A DNA stretch of 64,000 nucleotides from Gnetum montanum (Eukaryota; Streptophyta; Gnetopsida; Gnetales; Gnetaceae), in the NCBI GenBank assembly GCA_015680685.1, contig MNCI01033535.1, positions 64,001-128,000 on the forward strand, in the 5' to 3' direction. Within the stretch, counting starts at the first letter, position 1. The number at the start of each line of letters is the position of its first letter. The notes beneath the pieces are model-generated. The model did not search any database and was not told the DNA's origin. It was given only the letters and a program-made list of their open reading frames with translations. This document shows, piece after piece, positions 10,917-22,012 of this stretch. A program made the translations under genes and the position numbers.

Positions 10917-11450
10917 GCATGATGGTAGCTTGTGAGTCCCAGTTTTAAGTCCTGGTAGACTGTGGTTGTTGGTTTTAAGTCTCAACAAACCATGGTCCTA
11001 GTTTAAAGTCTGGGCGGAGCGAGAAATGCTAGTTTTACGTCGTAGCGGACAGTGGCAAAGCTAATTTATGGTTTCAGCAGACCGTGTTGTGGGTGTTAGT
11101 TTTGTGTCATGACCTAGGGACAAGTCTATGCTGGTTTTATGTCTCAGTAGATGACTACTTACCTGCGCTAGTTTTGTGTGATGGTGGACAGCCGGTGCCA
11201 GTTTAGCATCGTGGCAGACGCGTGCAGAAACTGCCAGTTTTTCGTCTTGGCGGACCTGTACAACACTTCTAGTTTTACGTCGTAGCGGATGGTTACAACT
11301 TGCCAGTTTTACATCGTGGCAGATGATCAGTGCCAGTTTAGCGTCGGTGCGGCCGCGTGAAGGCAGTGCCAGTTTTACGTCATAGCGGACGGTTGTTGCC
11401 AGTTTAGCGTCATAGCGGGCGATTATGGTCATACCTGATGTTCACACTGG
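10917..11450 (-). repeat. Tandem repeat array 1 in the 3' region of element T
   Basis: About a dozen diverged units of roughly 35-50 bp share a core like CCAGTTTTACGTCGTAGCGG on the plus strand. Read on the minus strand the array gives a repetitive peptide with 'DAKLA' or 'DVKLA' units, probably not a real protein. Tandem arrays in the 3' untranslated region are established for Tat/Ogre elements. Confidence 0.85.
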
Positions 11451-11460
11451 AGATGTAGCT

Positions 11461-13274
11461 ATATGTAGTACGGCTTCAGATATATATGATTAACAGGATT
11501 TGGTAACTCGTTGCCGTCATTATCTGCTAGTTTGAATGCCCCGTTGCCATACACATCAACCAGCAAGAAAGGGCCCTTCCAGTTTGCAGAGAATTTGCCG
11601 ACTGGTTTACGAATGGCCTTGAGAACTAAATCTTATTTCTTGATCGGGCCCTGCTGGAGATTATGGCGATGCTTTTGCCTCTATTTATCTTGATACTTCT
11701 AGATTGTATCAAGCGTCTGTATTCGCTTCTCTTCTACTGAATCCAAATCCATGATCCGAGACTTGGTGTGTTGAGCCTCATTTATAATCATGGAGAGGAC
11801 CATTCTCAGAAAAGGAATTTGCAATTCGAGGGGCAGCACTGCTTCAGCTTCGTAGACTAGGCCATAAGGCGTACTGTCTGTAGCTGTTCTACATGTAGTA
11901 TGATATGCCCATAGCACATAGAGGATTTTTTCATGCCACCGCCTCTTGTTGCTGTCGAGCATTTTCTTGAGCATATTGATGATGACTTTATTTGTGGCTT
12001 CATCTTGACCATTCTCTTGCGGGTAATAGGGAAAGAAAAAAGATTGTTTAATGCCAAGGCTATCACAGAAGGATTTGGTTTCCGTACTACTAAACTGTGG
12101 TCCATTATCAGTCACAATAGTCATCGGGAGACCAAATCTGGTTACAATGTTGTCTAAGATGAAATGGAAAATCTGTTGAGATGTGATCTTCTGTAAAGGA
12201 ATAACTTCTACCCACTTCGTGAAGTACTCAGTAGTGGTAATTATGCAGCTATGACCTACGGAAGATTTCGGTGTGATGGGACCTATGATGTCTAGTCCCC
12301 ATCGTTGAAATGGCCATGTTATCTGAGTCGTATGTAACTCTATAAGTGACACGTGTATAATATTTGTGTAACGCTGACACGTGTCGCAAGTTTTAACCTT
12401 TGCTAGGTAATCTTTTTCCATGTATGGCCAGTAGTACCCTAAGTGACGGATTTTTGAAGCCATAGCCCGTGGTGCTACGTGTTCTCCGCATAATTCCTCG
12501 TGGACCTCACCAACTATCCGTTGTGCTTGGTCTTTATTAACGCAAGTAAGCAGCACACCATCAAAAGAGCGTCTATAAAGAGTATTGTCTCCTATGATGA
12601 TGTACTGCCTAGCTCGCTTGCGGATTGCATCTTTCTGCACGCGTGTTAATTCGTGCGGTGGCTCGCCAAGCAAGAGGTAAGTCTTAATGCTATCGTACCA
12701 CTCTGGCGTTCTGTCCTCAAGAAAAGAGGATATTTGCACTGCCTGAATGATGGGATCTGTGCAATCTATTATTAATGCGAGATAGGTGTCGAACAGGTGT
12801 GAGGGCATGTTCAAAGCTAGTGTAGCCAGTGTGTCGGCTAGTGTGTTATCAGTGCGTGGCACATGTTGGGCATCAATGGTCGTGAACTGCCTCAGAAGAT
12901 CTTTAGCCATATCGCAGTATGGCTGTAAATGTGCAGCCTTGCAGGCATAGACTCCTGTGATCTGATTGATGACAAGCATCGAATCACCCCTAATTGCTAG
13001 GTGTCGAACATCGAGTTTGCTAGCAGTTAGTAATACCCTAAGGAGCCCCTTGTACTCTGCCACGTTGTTCGTATAGGGGAAGGTCAAGAGATAAGTGTGA
13101 AGATGCACATCCTTAGGTGATAGCGTAACAGTTGTAGCGGCACTACTGCCTCTAACAGTTGAAGCTCCGTCGAAGTATAACGTTGCCTCGGGGCCTGTTA
13201 GGACAGAGCTTAAGCTATGTACATGTTCATCCAGAAATTCAGGCTCTATGGTTGCCTGACTGTGTCATTTGTAA
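11461..13274 (-). pseudogene. Archaeal-type RNase H and integrase of element T
   Basis: The open part is 13108-11699 (469 codons), but the same frame is open upstream to about 13274, adding the first RNase H strand ('LYFDGAS'). RNase H acidic residues are the Asp in FDGAS, then E18, D42 and D92 of the 469-codon frame. The integrase follows: zinc-binding H203/H210 and C241/C244, then catalytic D273, D334 and E370 with the normal 35-residue D-E gap, so the DDE triad is intact. After 11699 three TAG stops interrupt a C-terminal segment ending near 11461 with an 'NWKGPF' block. RT and the classical RNase H, which should precede it, are absent. Confidence 0.85.
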
Positions 13275-13707
13275 ATGCGTAAAGATGCAAAAGTGTGAAG
13301 GTGTTAGAACTATAACAATGGCGCCTAAAGTGAAAGGGAAGAACACGAAATTGGCCAAGATTGAGGAGGTGCAAGGGAGCCTGCAGCGTGTTTCGCAGGC
13401 AGTGGTTGAAGTGAGAGACCCTACACCTTTGAATCGGTAGGCCATCCCTTACTTATTCATGTTACTTTTGCAGTATTTATTCTTGTAGCGTCACCTACAT
13501 AAATTAAAATTTTAGACTATAGACCTCACCTTAAAATGAGGGTTTACACTAGAATTGCGTCTATCGTCGTTGTCAGGGACAAACCTTGTACTGTTGCAAG
13601 GGTTTAGGCGATTTTAGCAATAGCTAAGCGTAATCTGTAGATTTTTTGTATTTAAGTATGCAAATCTGAATTTAGGCGTTGATGTGTTTATTATTGTCTC
13701 TATACAG

Positions 13708-14157
13708 TATTATGTTAAAACCCGTCCTAATCTTCTTAGATATAGTTGGGGTTTTATGCTGCATAAACCTAATCGTACCTAATGTTCCTCCCCCTCAGAC
13801 TCGGTTGCATGGGAGGGCCATATGGTTTCGAAAGGGTGTGCTAGAGTTTTTGCAGTTTTTACTACGTAACTACAGCATTATTGTCTGGTCACACCTGTCG
13901 GGAGATATTGCCAGCGCCATTTTGGAGCACCTGTTAGTGGGTTCTACGCAGGGAATTCTAGCTTTTTTGACAGATGGGGCTATCGACACTGGTTGTCCTC
14001 AGGACCGCGAACTTAGCGCCAGAGGGTTGAGGTGCTTAAGTTGGATCTGGGAAATGGCTCAGTTTAGCTGTTACCATGCATACAACACTTTGTTCGTGGC
14101 CCGTCACGTCTCGACCTACTTCCAAAACCCACCAGGCACAGTGTATTATTCAGGGGA
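13708..14157 (+). CDS. Exon 2: FCP1/NIF-like HAD phosphatase domain
   Basis: The 150 residues show the pattern of plant FCP1-homology (NIF) domains. A hydrophobic strand ends 'FLDIVGVLC' (motif I, normally LDLDGVL or LDLNGVL). A block then reads 'RKGVLEFLQFLLRNY', followed by 'IIVWS', and near the end 'NTLFVARHVSTYFQNPPGT', matching the 'NTLL(I/V)DDSP....NP.NT' region. In motif I the second Asp is Val, and the later Asp pair is Ala-Arg, so phosphatase activity is unlikely. The exon follows a pyrimidine-bordered CAG acceptor and ends at GTAAGT. Confidence 0.6.
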
Positions 14158-14216
14158 GTAAGTGGTTTTTATTGGCGGTATTGTCATTATATGTCTATTG
14201 TCTGGGTTTTGTAAAG

Positions 14217-14776
14217 NNNNNNNNNNNNNNNNNNNNNNNNNNNNNNNNNNNNNNNNNNNNNNNNNNNNNNNNNNNNNNNNNNNNNNNNNNNNNNNNNNNN
14301 NNNNNNNNNNNNNNNNNNNNNNNNNNNNNNNNNNNNNNNNNNNNNNNNNNNNNNNNNNNNNNNNNNNNNNNNNNNNNNNNNNNNNNNNNNNNNNNNNNNN
14401 NNNNNNNNNNNNNNNNNNNNNNNNNNNNNNNNNNNNNNNNNNNNNNNNNNNNNNNNNNNNNNNNNNNNNNNNNNNNNNNNNNNNNNNNNNNNNNNNNNNN
14501 NNNNNNNNNNNNNNNNNNNNNNNNNNNNNNNNNNNNNNNNNNNNNNNNNNNNNNNNNNNNNNNNNNNNNNNNNNNNNNNNNNNNNNNNNNNNNNNNNNNN
14601 NNNNNNNNNNNNNNNNNNNNNNNNNNNNNNNNNNNNNNNNNNNNNNNNNNNNNNNNNNNNNNNNNNNNNNNNNNNNNNNNNNNNNNNNNNNNNNNNNNNN
14701 NNNNNNNNNNNNNNNNNNNNNNNNNNNNNNNNNNNNNNNNNNNNNNNNNNNNNNNNNNNNNNNNNNNNNNNNNNNN
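14217..14776. other. Assembly gap, 560 N
   Basis: This is a run of N inside the antisense gene, between exon 2's donor and the first sequenced base of exon 3. It hides at least the acceptor of exon 3 and perhaps another exon. Confidence 1.
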
Positions 14777-17299
14777 CGAAGAGGAGCCTCGCCTATCAGG
14801 AGTGGCTGGAGGAGTGGCTAGGGGCCAAGAAGGAGGCTAAGGGGATCCCTTGCGAGAAGATCAAACCAGAGATCGCCAAGACGATTTATCCCCTATTCCG
14901 GGTCCGGGCTTTTCCCAAAACACTCTCACAGGGGAGGTTCTTTACCATAGAACAAACCCATATCATGCGGGAGGTTATGGAGGAAGGGACTCAGTTTGAC
15001 TGGGCAAGCTACTTTGCTGAGGGGTTATGCACTGAAATGATCAGGCTTCGCCAGAAGCTTGATTCTCGTTTCAACGTGCATTACTCCTTCTTCATAGCTT
15101 GCCTTTGGTATTTCACCGAATTTTTGGTTATCCAAAGGAATGGGGTGTGGGTGCTGCAGGACCGAGACCAGCTATCCAAACCTTGGATTACCCACATTTT
15201 CGGCATTACTCATGGACAGGATCCCCCGGAAGGGATTGGCGAGTCTCTGTCTATAATGACAAGGGATTTGGCGATGTCTCGAGTGCGGGGCCCCAACAGC
15301 GTAGGCGGGGTGATGCCCACTTACACTGGCGATGCCTCGTGGGGGAAACGCTTGGCGGTTGAAACTGTAGAGCCTTCGGCTCGGCGTAAAAGGCTTCTCT
15401 TAACTGAGGCCTCTGCGGAGCCTGGGAGTGGCACAGGCCGAACCATGCAAGTCAGAGTTCAACGGAGTAAACCTCTTCCTGGTAAGCGTAAAAGAAACGT
15501 GGTGAAAGTTATTGTATTACGCAATTTTTTTTCAGGATATTTTGAATCGTCTAAATATGAATGTGATATGAACAGCGAGACCTACGGAACAGTTCACCCT
15601 AGTTTTGGAAGAAGAGCCCCCAGTTGTTAGGACTAGCGACGCACAAACTCTTATGCGTGAGGAGAGGGAGGAGGCGGGAATTGTTGACGCACTCCCCACT
15701 GTGACCGGCAGAGGTAATAAGCACATTGGATGTCTTCAGGAGTTTTGTTAATAATTAAGATTCTTAACTAAATTATGCTATAGGTGAAGAAGATGTATCC
15801 ACGTCTGCCTTTGTGAGCAGAACATGGAGAGAGTTTCTTGACAAATTCGCCTTCATGGAAGGCGTTGTCAAAGATATGATCGAGCGCCTTGAGCGCGTCG
15901 ATCCTGGAGTCGGTATGTTATAACTATAATAGGTTTATTTTATTAGAAAGTGGTAATGTTTCATTTATGTTAATGATGTTTGCTGTCAGGAGCTCACCTT
16001 CGATGGGACCCAACGAAGCCCATTGATTTGGATACAGTGGAGCCTCCATCTGACGGGGCGGTCACGCCACCCAGCATTTATGAGGAGATGCGTAAATGTG
16101 CGTTATGCTCGACTCACTCCTTGTGGGAGAGTAAGAGTGTCAATGAAGACCTCTGGAAAAGGCTGCAGAGGTCAGAGAGGGAGAAGGAGTCTTTGGCCAA
16201 AGAGGTCGGAGACTTAAAATCGTGATGAGAGTTCCTGCAGGCATGAGCAACGGGTGATGAGGACTGGCACACAGCTGTTATTAACTACTCTTGCTATTGG
16301 ACCGCAATCAAGAACAGCGTGCCAACCAGTTGGGATTTGGTGGAACAGCGGATGCAGATAGAGTTGTTATCTCAGAAAAGCCAAGACTGGAAGGATTTCT
16401 GCGCAAGTGTGCAGGAGTGGGGGCAGAAAGAAAAGGATCACAAGCACTTGTATAAGCGAGAAAGTATCACTTATCGTCAGCATTATTGTGATTCTGCCAT
16501 TGAAGCTCAATCCTTGCAGGTATTCCTTGATGTCATTAGCGCATCCCAAGCTTTCGAGAAGTTTTAGGAGCAGGTGACAGTAAGCACATCACCGGAAAGA
16601 GAAATGACTCTTCCCGGGAGCGAGACTACTGTCCCTACTTTCCTCCCTGACCCGCCTTGCTGGACTAGTGTGGAAAAGGGGAAGGTGAAGGTTGGAGCTA
16701 CTCTGGGGAATGACGTATTGTCTGAACTAACTAAAGATGAGATCATGCAGCGCCTATGGGTCGGTTTAGAATAGCTCCCCTTTGCTGCAGAAGCAGGACT
16801 GTCGCGAGTAAGTTTAAACATTATTGAATCTAAATTTTCTGATTATGGTGTCAACTCTTTGCTAATGTATTTGCTGTATATAGGTACAAGAATTGGAGGG
16901 CGAAGGCAAACAGGGTGAGGAACAAGCAGAAGAAGAGGAGCGTAATAGCGGAGAGCGTCCTCTTGTGGAGCTGAAATTGGAGCAAGGGCCTCGTGGGGAT
17001 GGCATTCCTCATGAAGGAATACCTCCTAATAATGACGACCCACTTGAGGACAATTCATTGGGCTTGGAGCCTAACCTAAGGGATACAAGTGATAGTGGTA
17101 CTAGGGGGGATGCGTAACTGTAAATTACGCATGAATTTATTGATTGGAATTGGACAATGGTTATATGAATGTTGAAAAGACTGGCATTAAAATCTTATGT
17201 ATGGTTTTAAATGCTATTTATTTCATTTTTTTTGGTTTTATGTCTTGATTTGCAATGCGTAAGTGTAGTTGTTAAATTTTTTTGAGTAAGTTACGTTGT

Positions 17300-17480
17300 T
17301 GTGAAATAGAGTTGCTAGTTTAAGGCCATCGCAGGCCATCGTGTAACATTTGTGTAAGATACCAGGGAATTAGTTTAAGGCCATTGCGGGCCATTGCTAG
17401 TTTTAGGCTGTTGCAGGCCATTGCTAGTTTAAGGCCATTGCGGGCCTTGACTAGTTTAAGGCCGTTGTGGACCCATTGCG
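17300..17480. repeat. Tandem repeat array 2, 3' of the antisense gene
   Basis: About five units of roughly 27-33 bp have the core CTAGTTTAAGGCCATTGCGG. The core resembles array 1 (10917-11450), aligning at about 17 of 22 positions. It lies between the stop of the antisense gene and the protease of element T. The surrounding 17118-17698 is otherwise AT-rich with scattered GCGTAA motifs and no gene. Confidence 0.75.
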
Positions 17481-17698
17481 TAAGTATGGAAGCGTAATTT
17501 GTAATAGTGTACATTTCTGCATAATTGCACTAAAATGATCAACAAGCGTAAATAGCATATGTAAAGAAATGTGAGTGGCGTAATGAATAGCAAGCATAAA
17601 TATGCATGAATATATTAAAGAAGATTGATAATGCAAATTGCTAAACATAAAAGGCAAAATTAGTAAAGGTGTGAAAATGTGCGTAAATGCCATTCAGA

Positions 17699-18450
17699 TT
17701 AATCACTAATTCGTAATTGTTTCTTGATGGCCTTTACGCTCATTGATGCGTAAGGACGAAGGGATTTGCAGTCTAACTCTTCCACTCCACCATCCTGAAA
17801 TGGCAGGTTGGCCCAGGCTAGACTGTCATCATTCGTTTCGGTTTGCTTAGGGATTTGGGGATGGGCCTGATCATCCGACGTTTCTATCTCCGAACCCCGT
17901 TCTTCTTCGATATTGTTGATAGTCCTTGGGGTGATTTCGTCACCGCGTATCACTACTTCTCCCCCTGCGTAAGGAAGATGTATCTCTTGATGGATTGGTG
18001 ACGAAACCGCCCTCAGTTGGGCTAGCCAGGACCTCGCTAGAATTAAGTTGAACCTGGGCATCTCCTCGATGACAAGGAATGTAGCATCCATTGGGAATTG
18101 ATCCCCTACCACAAATTTGATGCGCACCGTTCCCTTGACCTGAACCTGTGCTCCATTGAATGACTTTACACACATTGTCATTGAGGGACTGATCTGATTG
18201 ACCAGACCCAACCTATCCACGATGGGATAAGGAATGACATTTGTAGCTACGCCGTCGTCCACGTGCACCCTCCGAATTCGATATTGACCAACCTGGATGG
18301 TGATAAACATGGGTTTAGTTGTCACTTGACCTTTCTCAGGATCACCTTTGATAGATTTGTCATGAAAGGTCAACGAGGTAGGTTTAGGTCACTCAGCGTC
18401 GGAGGGAAACATGACAGCGTGTATCGCTTCCTCCTCCGCTGGTAAACTTT
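17699..18450 (-). pseudogene. Aspartic protease domain of element T
   Basis: The open part is 18373-17699 (224 codons); an in-frame stop just upstream separates it from further matching sequence. 'HVDDGVATNVIP' (D39-D40-G41) stands for the usual VDGGSS(A/V)N active-site region of Tat proteases. 'FLVIEE', 'ARSWLAQ' and 'GEVVIRGDE' complete the fold. The frame ends in a Lys-rich tail at a stop, beyond which RT would be expected but array 2 and the antisense gene are found. Confidence 0.75.
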
Positions 18451-18779
18451 CATCCACAGGGATGGATGTTAGCACGCAGACCATGGCCTCACGGTGTTTT
18501 TGAGATGTCATGAGTAGGTCATAGAGGCTCAGCGTTGTGTTTCTTTGTTTCAGAGCCTGTTTGACCTGTGTGAATACGTCGAGAAGATCCTATTCTTTAC
18601 TAGCTTGTTTGTCCCCTCTGTCTTCTTCCATTTGCCCCAAGAGACGGATCTCCCTAGGCAGAACAGCGTTGGTCGGGGGGTTGATGTTTTTCTTGCCGAG
18701 GGTGGGTGGCTATGTTTCTGCACCTTTGTCATGCCCAGGAGGCGCAGACGTAGGGACAGAGGCCAGGGGCCTAGGCCTA

Positions 18780-21152
18780 GCAAAGCCTAGCATAACATGA
18801 TTTTTAGCGGCATTACTAGACGCATCCCCTCCCCTTTGTTTATTAGGTGATAGTTGGTGATTTGTGTTAGAAGCCTACCCCTGCCTAAAAGGGGCAGCCT
18901 GTGATTTTGGCACCCTGAGAATGAAAGGCACCTTAGGTGTGGGCACGGACATAGTCGCAGCTTTACTGTTACTGGGAGGCTGAGTTGAATCTGGAGAAGG
19001 CACCCGAATGATGAAGGGTGGCCTTGAGACACCATTAGCTGCCAGTAAAAAGCTTGTCCCCCTTGGTGAGTTGGTAGGTACATGCAAAAAAAAAGGTTGT
19101 TTGGGTGGTACTTTCCTCTCACTATCCGTACTCACCACGTTGATTGTGTAGGATGCGTTGTTTGCGTTCAACGGATCTTGGTACACATGCAACGCCTGGT
19201 TTTCCAAACGCGTTGGACTACTGCCATCTAGTTTCAAATGACCATCATCGATCATGTGTTGAATGTCGTCTTTCAACACCTAGTAGTAATCTGTGTCGTG
19301 ATCACACAACTGGTGGTAGTCACAGAAATGGTCTAGTCTGAAAGACCTCGGAACTGGTGGTTCGTCAGGTAGGGCTAAAGAAGGATTCTTCAGTAGTCCA
19401 CAGTGACGTTTGTGACTCTTCAGAGCTTCTTTGGATACCTTCTTAGTCTGAATTTATCCTGCCCCTAGTAGTTGTTTCAAAACTTCCAAGTGTTTTACAG
19501 GGAGGGCTGTATACTTTGAGCGATCTTTACACTCAAAGTTTGGTTTTGGCTGAGGGGGCTTATCAGCGGCAGATGTGTCTTGGCAGGTGCTACTTGCACT
19601 AGCTGTGGTCTCGAGTGATGCCGTAGGTGCCTTCTTTTTTTTGTTCTTAGTGCCCTCAGCCAATGCAGCTACCGTCGTTATTGTTGTTTTACCTTTATCC
19701 TTGCCTTTGTTGTTAGCATTTTTGTAGGCGATATATGCCAGGTCTTTGCTAGCCTCCGCAGCATCTTGGATGCTTTTAGTCTGGGCGAAGGCCTGATGTA
19801 AGGAGCTAGGGGAAAGATAAATACAGCTTAGACTTGATAAAATCATTAACTGCTCCTTTGAATATGGCCAGCAAATGGGCCTCCGTGATTGGCTCACGGA
19901 TTTCATTCAAAGCAGCACTCCACTGCTGTATAAATTTTTGCACTGGTTCGAGCGGGTCTTGTTTCACTCCCATGAGTTGGTCTAATGTGACCTCCGGCTT
20001 TAGTTTGTATTTAAAGCAAGTCGCGAACTGTGTTAAGAGCTCTTTCAAGGTTAAGATGGAAGAGTGAGGGAGGGCTCGATACCAATCCAAAGCTTTCCCT
20101 GTTAGAGACATCGCAAAGACGCGGATGATTATGTGAGGCCACTGCTGTAACAACAAAGATTCAGATCTGAAGGTGACCAGGTGAGCGTTGGGATCTCCCT
20201 CCCCATTATATTTAGTGAAATGGAGTAAGGAGATCCCGAGTGGCAACGACAACATGGGGACTGCTGGACTAATAGGATCATCTTAATAGAAGTCCATGAT
20301 CTGTATAGTATCTGAGCCAGCGGCCTTAAGGCGTCTAACCTCCTCAGTGAGGGTCTGAATAAGTAAGAATGCTTGATCTAAGCCTGTTGATGAAGATGCT
20401 TGTGTAGGGGGAGCAGGGGGTTGACCTGGAAGAGTAGTGCCAGGTAGTGGAAATGGACGAATAGCTTGGCTGGTAGATGGTGCGGTGGGGATCCCCGCGG
20501 ACGAAGCTTCCTGCGAAGACCACAACCCACTGGATTGAACAGAGAGATTGGCTGCCACCGGCTGCGTGGGATAGGGATAGGGATATTGTGGGACCATCTG
20601 CGGAATATGCATTGCGGGTGCAGCCAAGAGTTGCACACCATATACCGTAGAATGGTTATGTTGTGCCACGGGAATGATCCATTGACTCAAGGTGGGCTGT
20701 TGGACAGATGTCTGTGGCTGAATGACGGCTGTGATCTGTTGGGTTAGAGGGGGCGACAGTGATAAAGTTTGTGCTTGATTTTGGACCGGGCGAGTTGTAG
20801 ATATGGCATGGGGTTGGATCTGAGGGATGAAATGAGGCACGGTGGATGCAGGGACCACCGACGGAATGCTGATTACACATGGCGATGAAACCGCCCCCAT
20901 GTTATTTTGGGGTATTTGCACTTGCAACCCTGGCGACTGCGTAGTGGCTTGCGGGATGACAGGAATGTGAGTTTGTGTGGTCATGGCGGGATTAAGAGGG
21001 GCGGCTTCTCCGTTAAGAGGGAATAAGGGATTTATGTAGGTATGGGGGCTCAGAGTATGGTACGAATGTTCAGACTGGGCTGCAAATTCGTCATCTTCTT
21101 CCTCCCCGTTTTGGGATTTCAGAATAGCCCGAGTAGCCTAACTCCTAGCCAT
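18780..21152 (-). pseudogene. gag: gag polyprotein of element T, degenerate
   Basis: The likely start is the ATG at 21152-21150, whose frame meets a TAG four codons on and continues in an acidic, then Pro/Gln-rich region (open 20984-20283). After a TAA the core gag domain follows (20255-19806): 'FTKYNGEGDPNAHLVTF', 'SLTGKALDWYRALP' and 'LKELLTQFATCF', the classic retrotransposon gag pattern. A frameshift near 19850 leads to a Lys/Ala/Thr-rich linker (to 19454). After another stop comes a Cys/His cluster 'FCDYHQLCDHDTDYY' followed by a conserved helix (19270 region). At least four stops and one frameshift make it non-functional. Confidence 0.75.
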
Positions 21153-21604
21153 GACCAATTTTGTTATGATTTCATGGTAATGTTCTATCAAAGGAATCAT
21201 GTCATAGGTGGTAGGGGTAAAATCCTGATCCCCTCGGTGGATCATCTTAAAATTTCACTTTGCCTCTATTTCAGCTCGGCTAAGGGCAAGCTTTGCCTGG
21301 ATCTTGATGCAGATAAAGTTATATTCCTCAGGGGTCACGACGGTAAACACGGGGTCTTTGCCCTGTAGTCTCAATGACCGACTATCTTCTTTGCTTTGGA
21401 TAGTCTCTGCTCAAAACTGCCAAAGATCACCGATGGGAGAACTGTATTTTTGCCAAAGGGTATGATAGCTCCTGCTGCTAAATGCTCAAAAATGTCTCTT
21501 GCTTCTGCTCAAGGATGATAACTGCCAAAAGTTCTAGATGCCAGCTGCTACTCTCTGTTCAAGAAGTTGAAAAAAGAAGTCCTTCTTCTCTTCGCCAACT
21601 GAGG

Positions 21605-21612
21605 TATTTATA
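21605..21612 (-). promoter_or_regulatory. TATA box of the 5' LTR of element T
   Basis: TATAAATA on the minus strand is conserved with 8937-8944. In this copy it lies about 450 bp upstream of the gag ATG. Confidence 0.5.
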
Positions 21613-21937
21613 ATATGCAGAAAAGGCACGACCTTCACGACACGTGTCTCGAGCTTTCCAGATACCGTTGACTGGATGAACTAGCTATGTCACATCACAT
21701 TACAACGTACGCTATCAACACTTTGCCGAAGCTGCTTCATGATTACGCACAATACGCCTATCAGTGTATTGCGCGTATGGATAGCAAATGCATAACTGCT
21801 TTTTCCGACTTTATGCTGTATTACACTTGTTTACGCTACGTCGCGTGGCCGAGTGTAATAAAGCATGGAAATGTGGATCAAGCTGTTTTATGCTCATTTA
21901 TGCAGCAAAGCGTAGTGAAGCATAAAAAATGATCAAC

Positions 21938-22012
21938 NTCCACATTTCCATGCTTTGTTACACTCGGCCACGCGACGTAGCGTAAACAAGTGTAATACAG
22001 CATAAAGTCGGN
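21938..22012. other. 73-bp inverted segment between two single Ns
   Basis: 21939-22011 is the reverse complement of about 21800-21875 with one or two differences. It replaces the sequence present at 9255-9335 in the other LTR. A lone N at each end suggests a wrongly oriented contig piece. Confidence 0.85.

Larger units (their letters stand above)
13318..17117 (+). pseudogene. Antisense multi-exon gene inside element T (HAD phosphatase-like start), captured
   Basis: Seven exon blocks on the strand opposite to gag/pol join in phase at consensus GT-AG sites. Exon 1 is 13318-13436 (ATG in context AACAATGGCG), exon 2 13708-14157, then a gap-hidden part, exon 3 to 15481, exon 4 15576-15713, exon 5 15784-15912, exon 6 15990-16807 and exon 7 16884-17117. 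Exon 2 carries an FCP1/NIF-like domain, exon 3 an unrecognised globular region with Trp/Phe-rich helices, exon 6 a charged, partly coiled-coil segment, and exon 7 an acidic Glu/Gly/Pro tail. Exon 6 has five in-frame stops: three TGA (Arg CGA expected) and two TAG (Gln CAG expected). This copy is therefore dead, though the exon structure is intact. Additional antisense ORFs are known in Tat-lineage elements, such as maize Grande; this one sits in place of RT. Confidence 0.7.

Noticed and set aside
11061-11432. 123-codon repetitive peptide
   Set aside because: It is the translation of tandem array 1; unit lengths vary and are not multiples of three throughout.
14076-14840. Long frames of 219-254 codons across the N gap
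   Set aside because: Most of their length is unknown bases; the real exons end at 14157 and resume after 14776.
17320-17514. 64-codon minus-strand ORF with repeated 'NGLKLA'
   Set aside because: It is only the translation of tandem array 2.
21042-21368. 108-codon plus-strand ORF
   Set aside because: It lies antisense to the gag leader and N-terminus of element T, and no splice link to the antisense gene was found.
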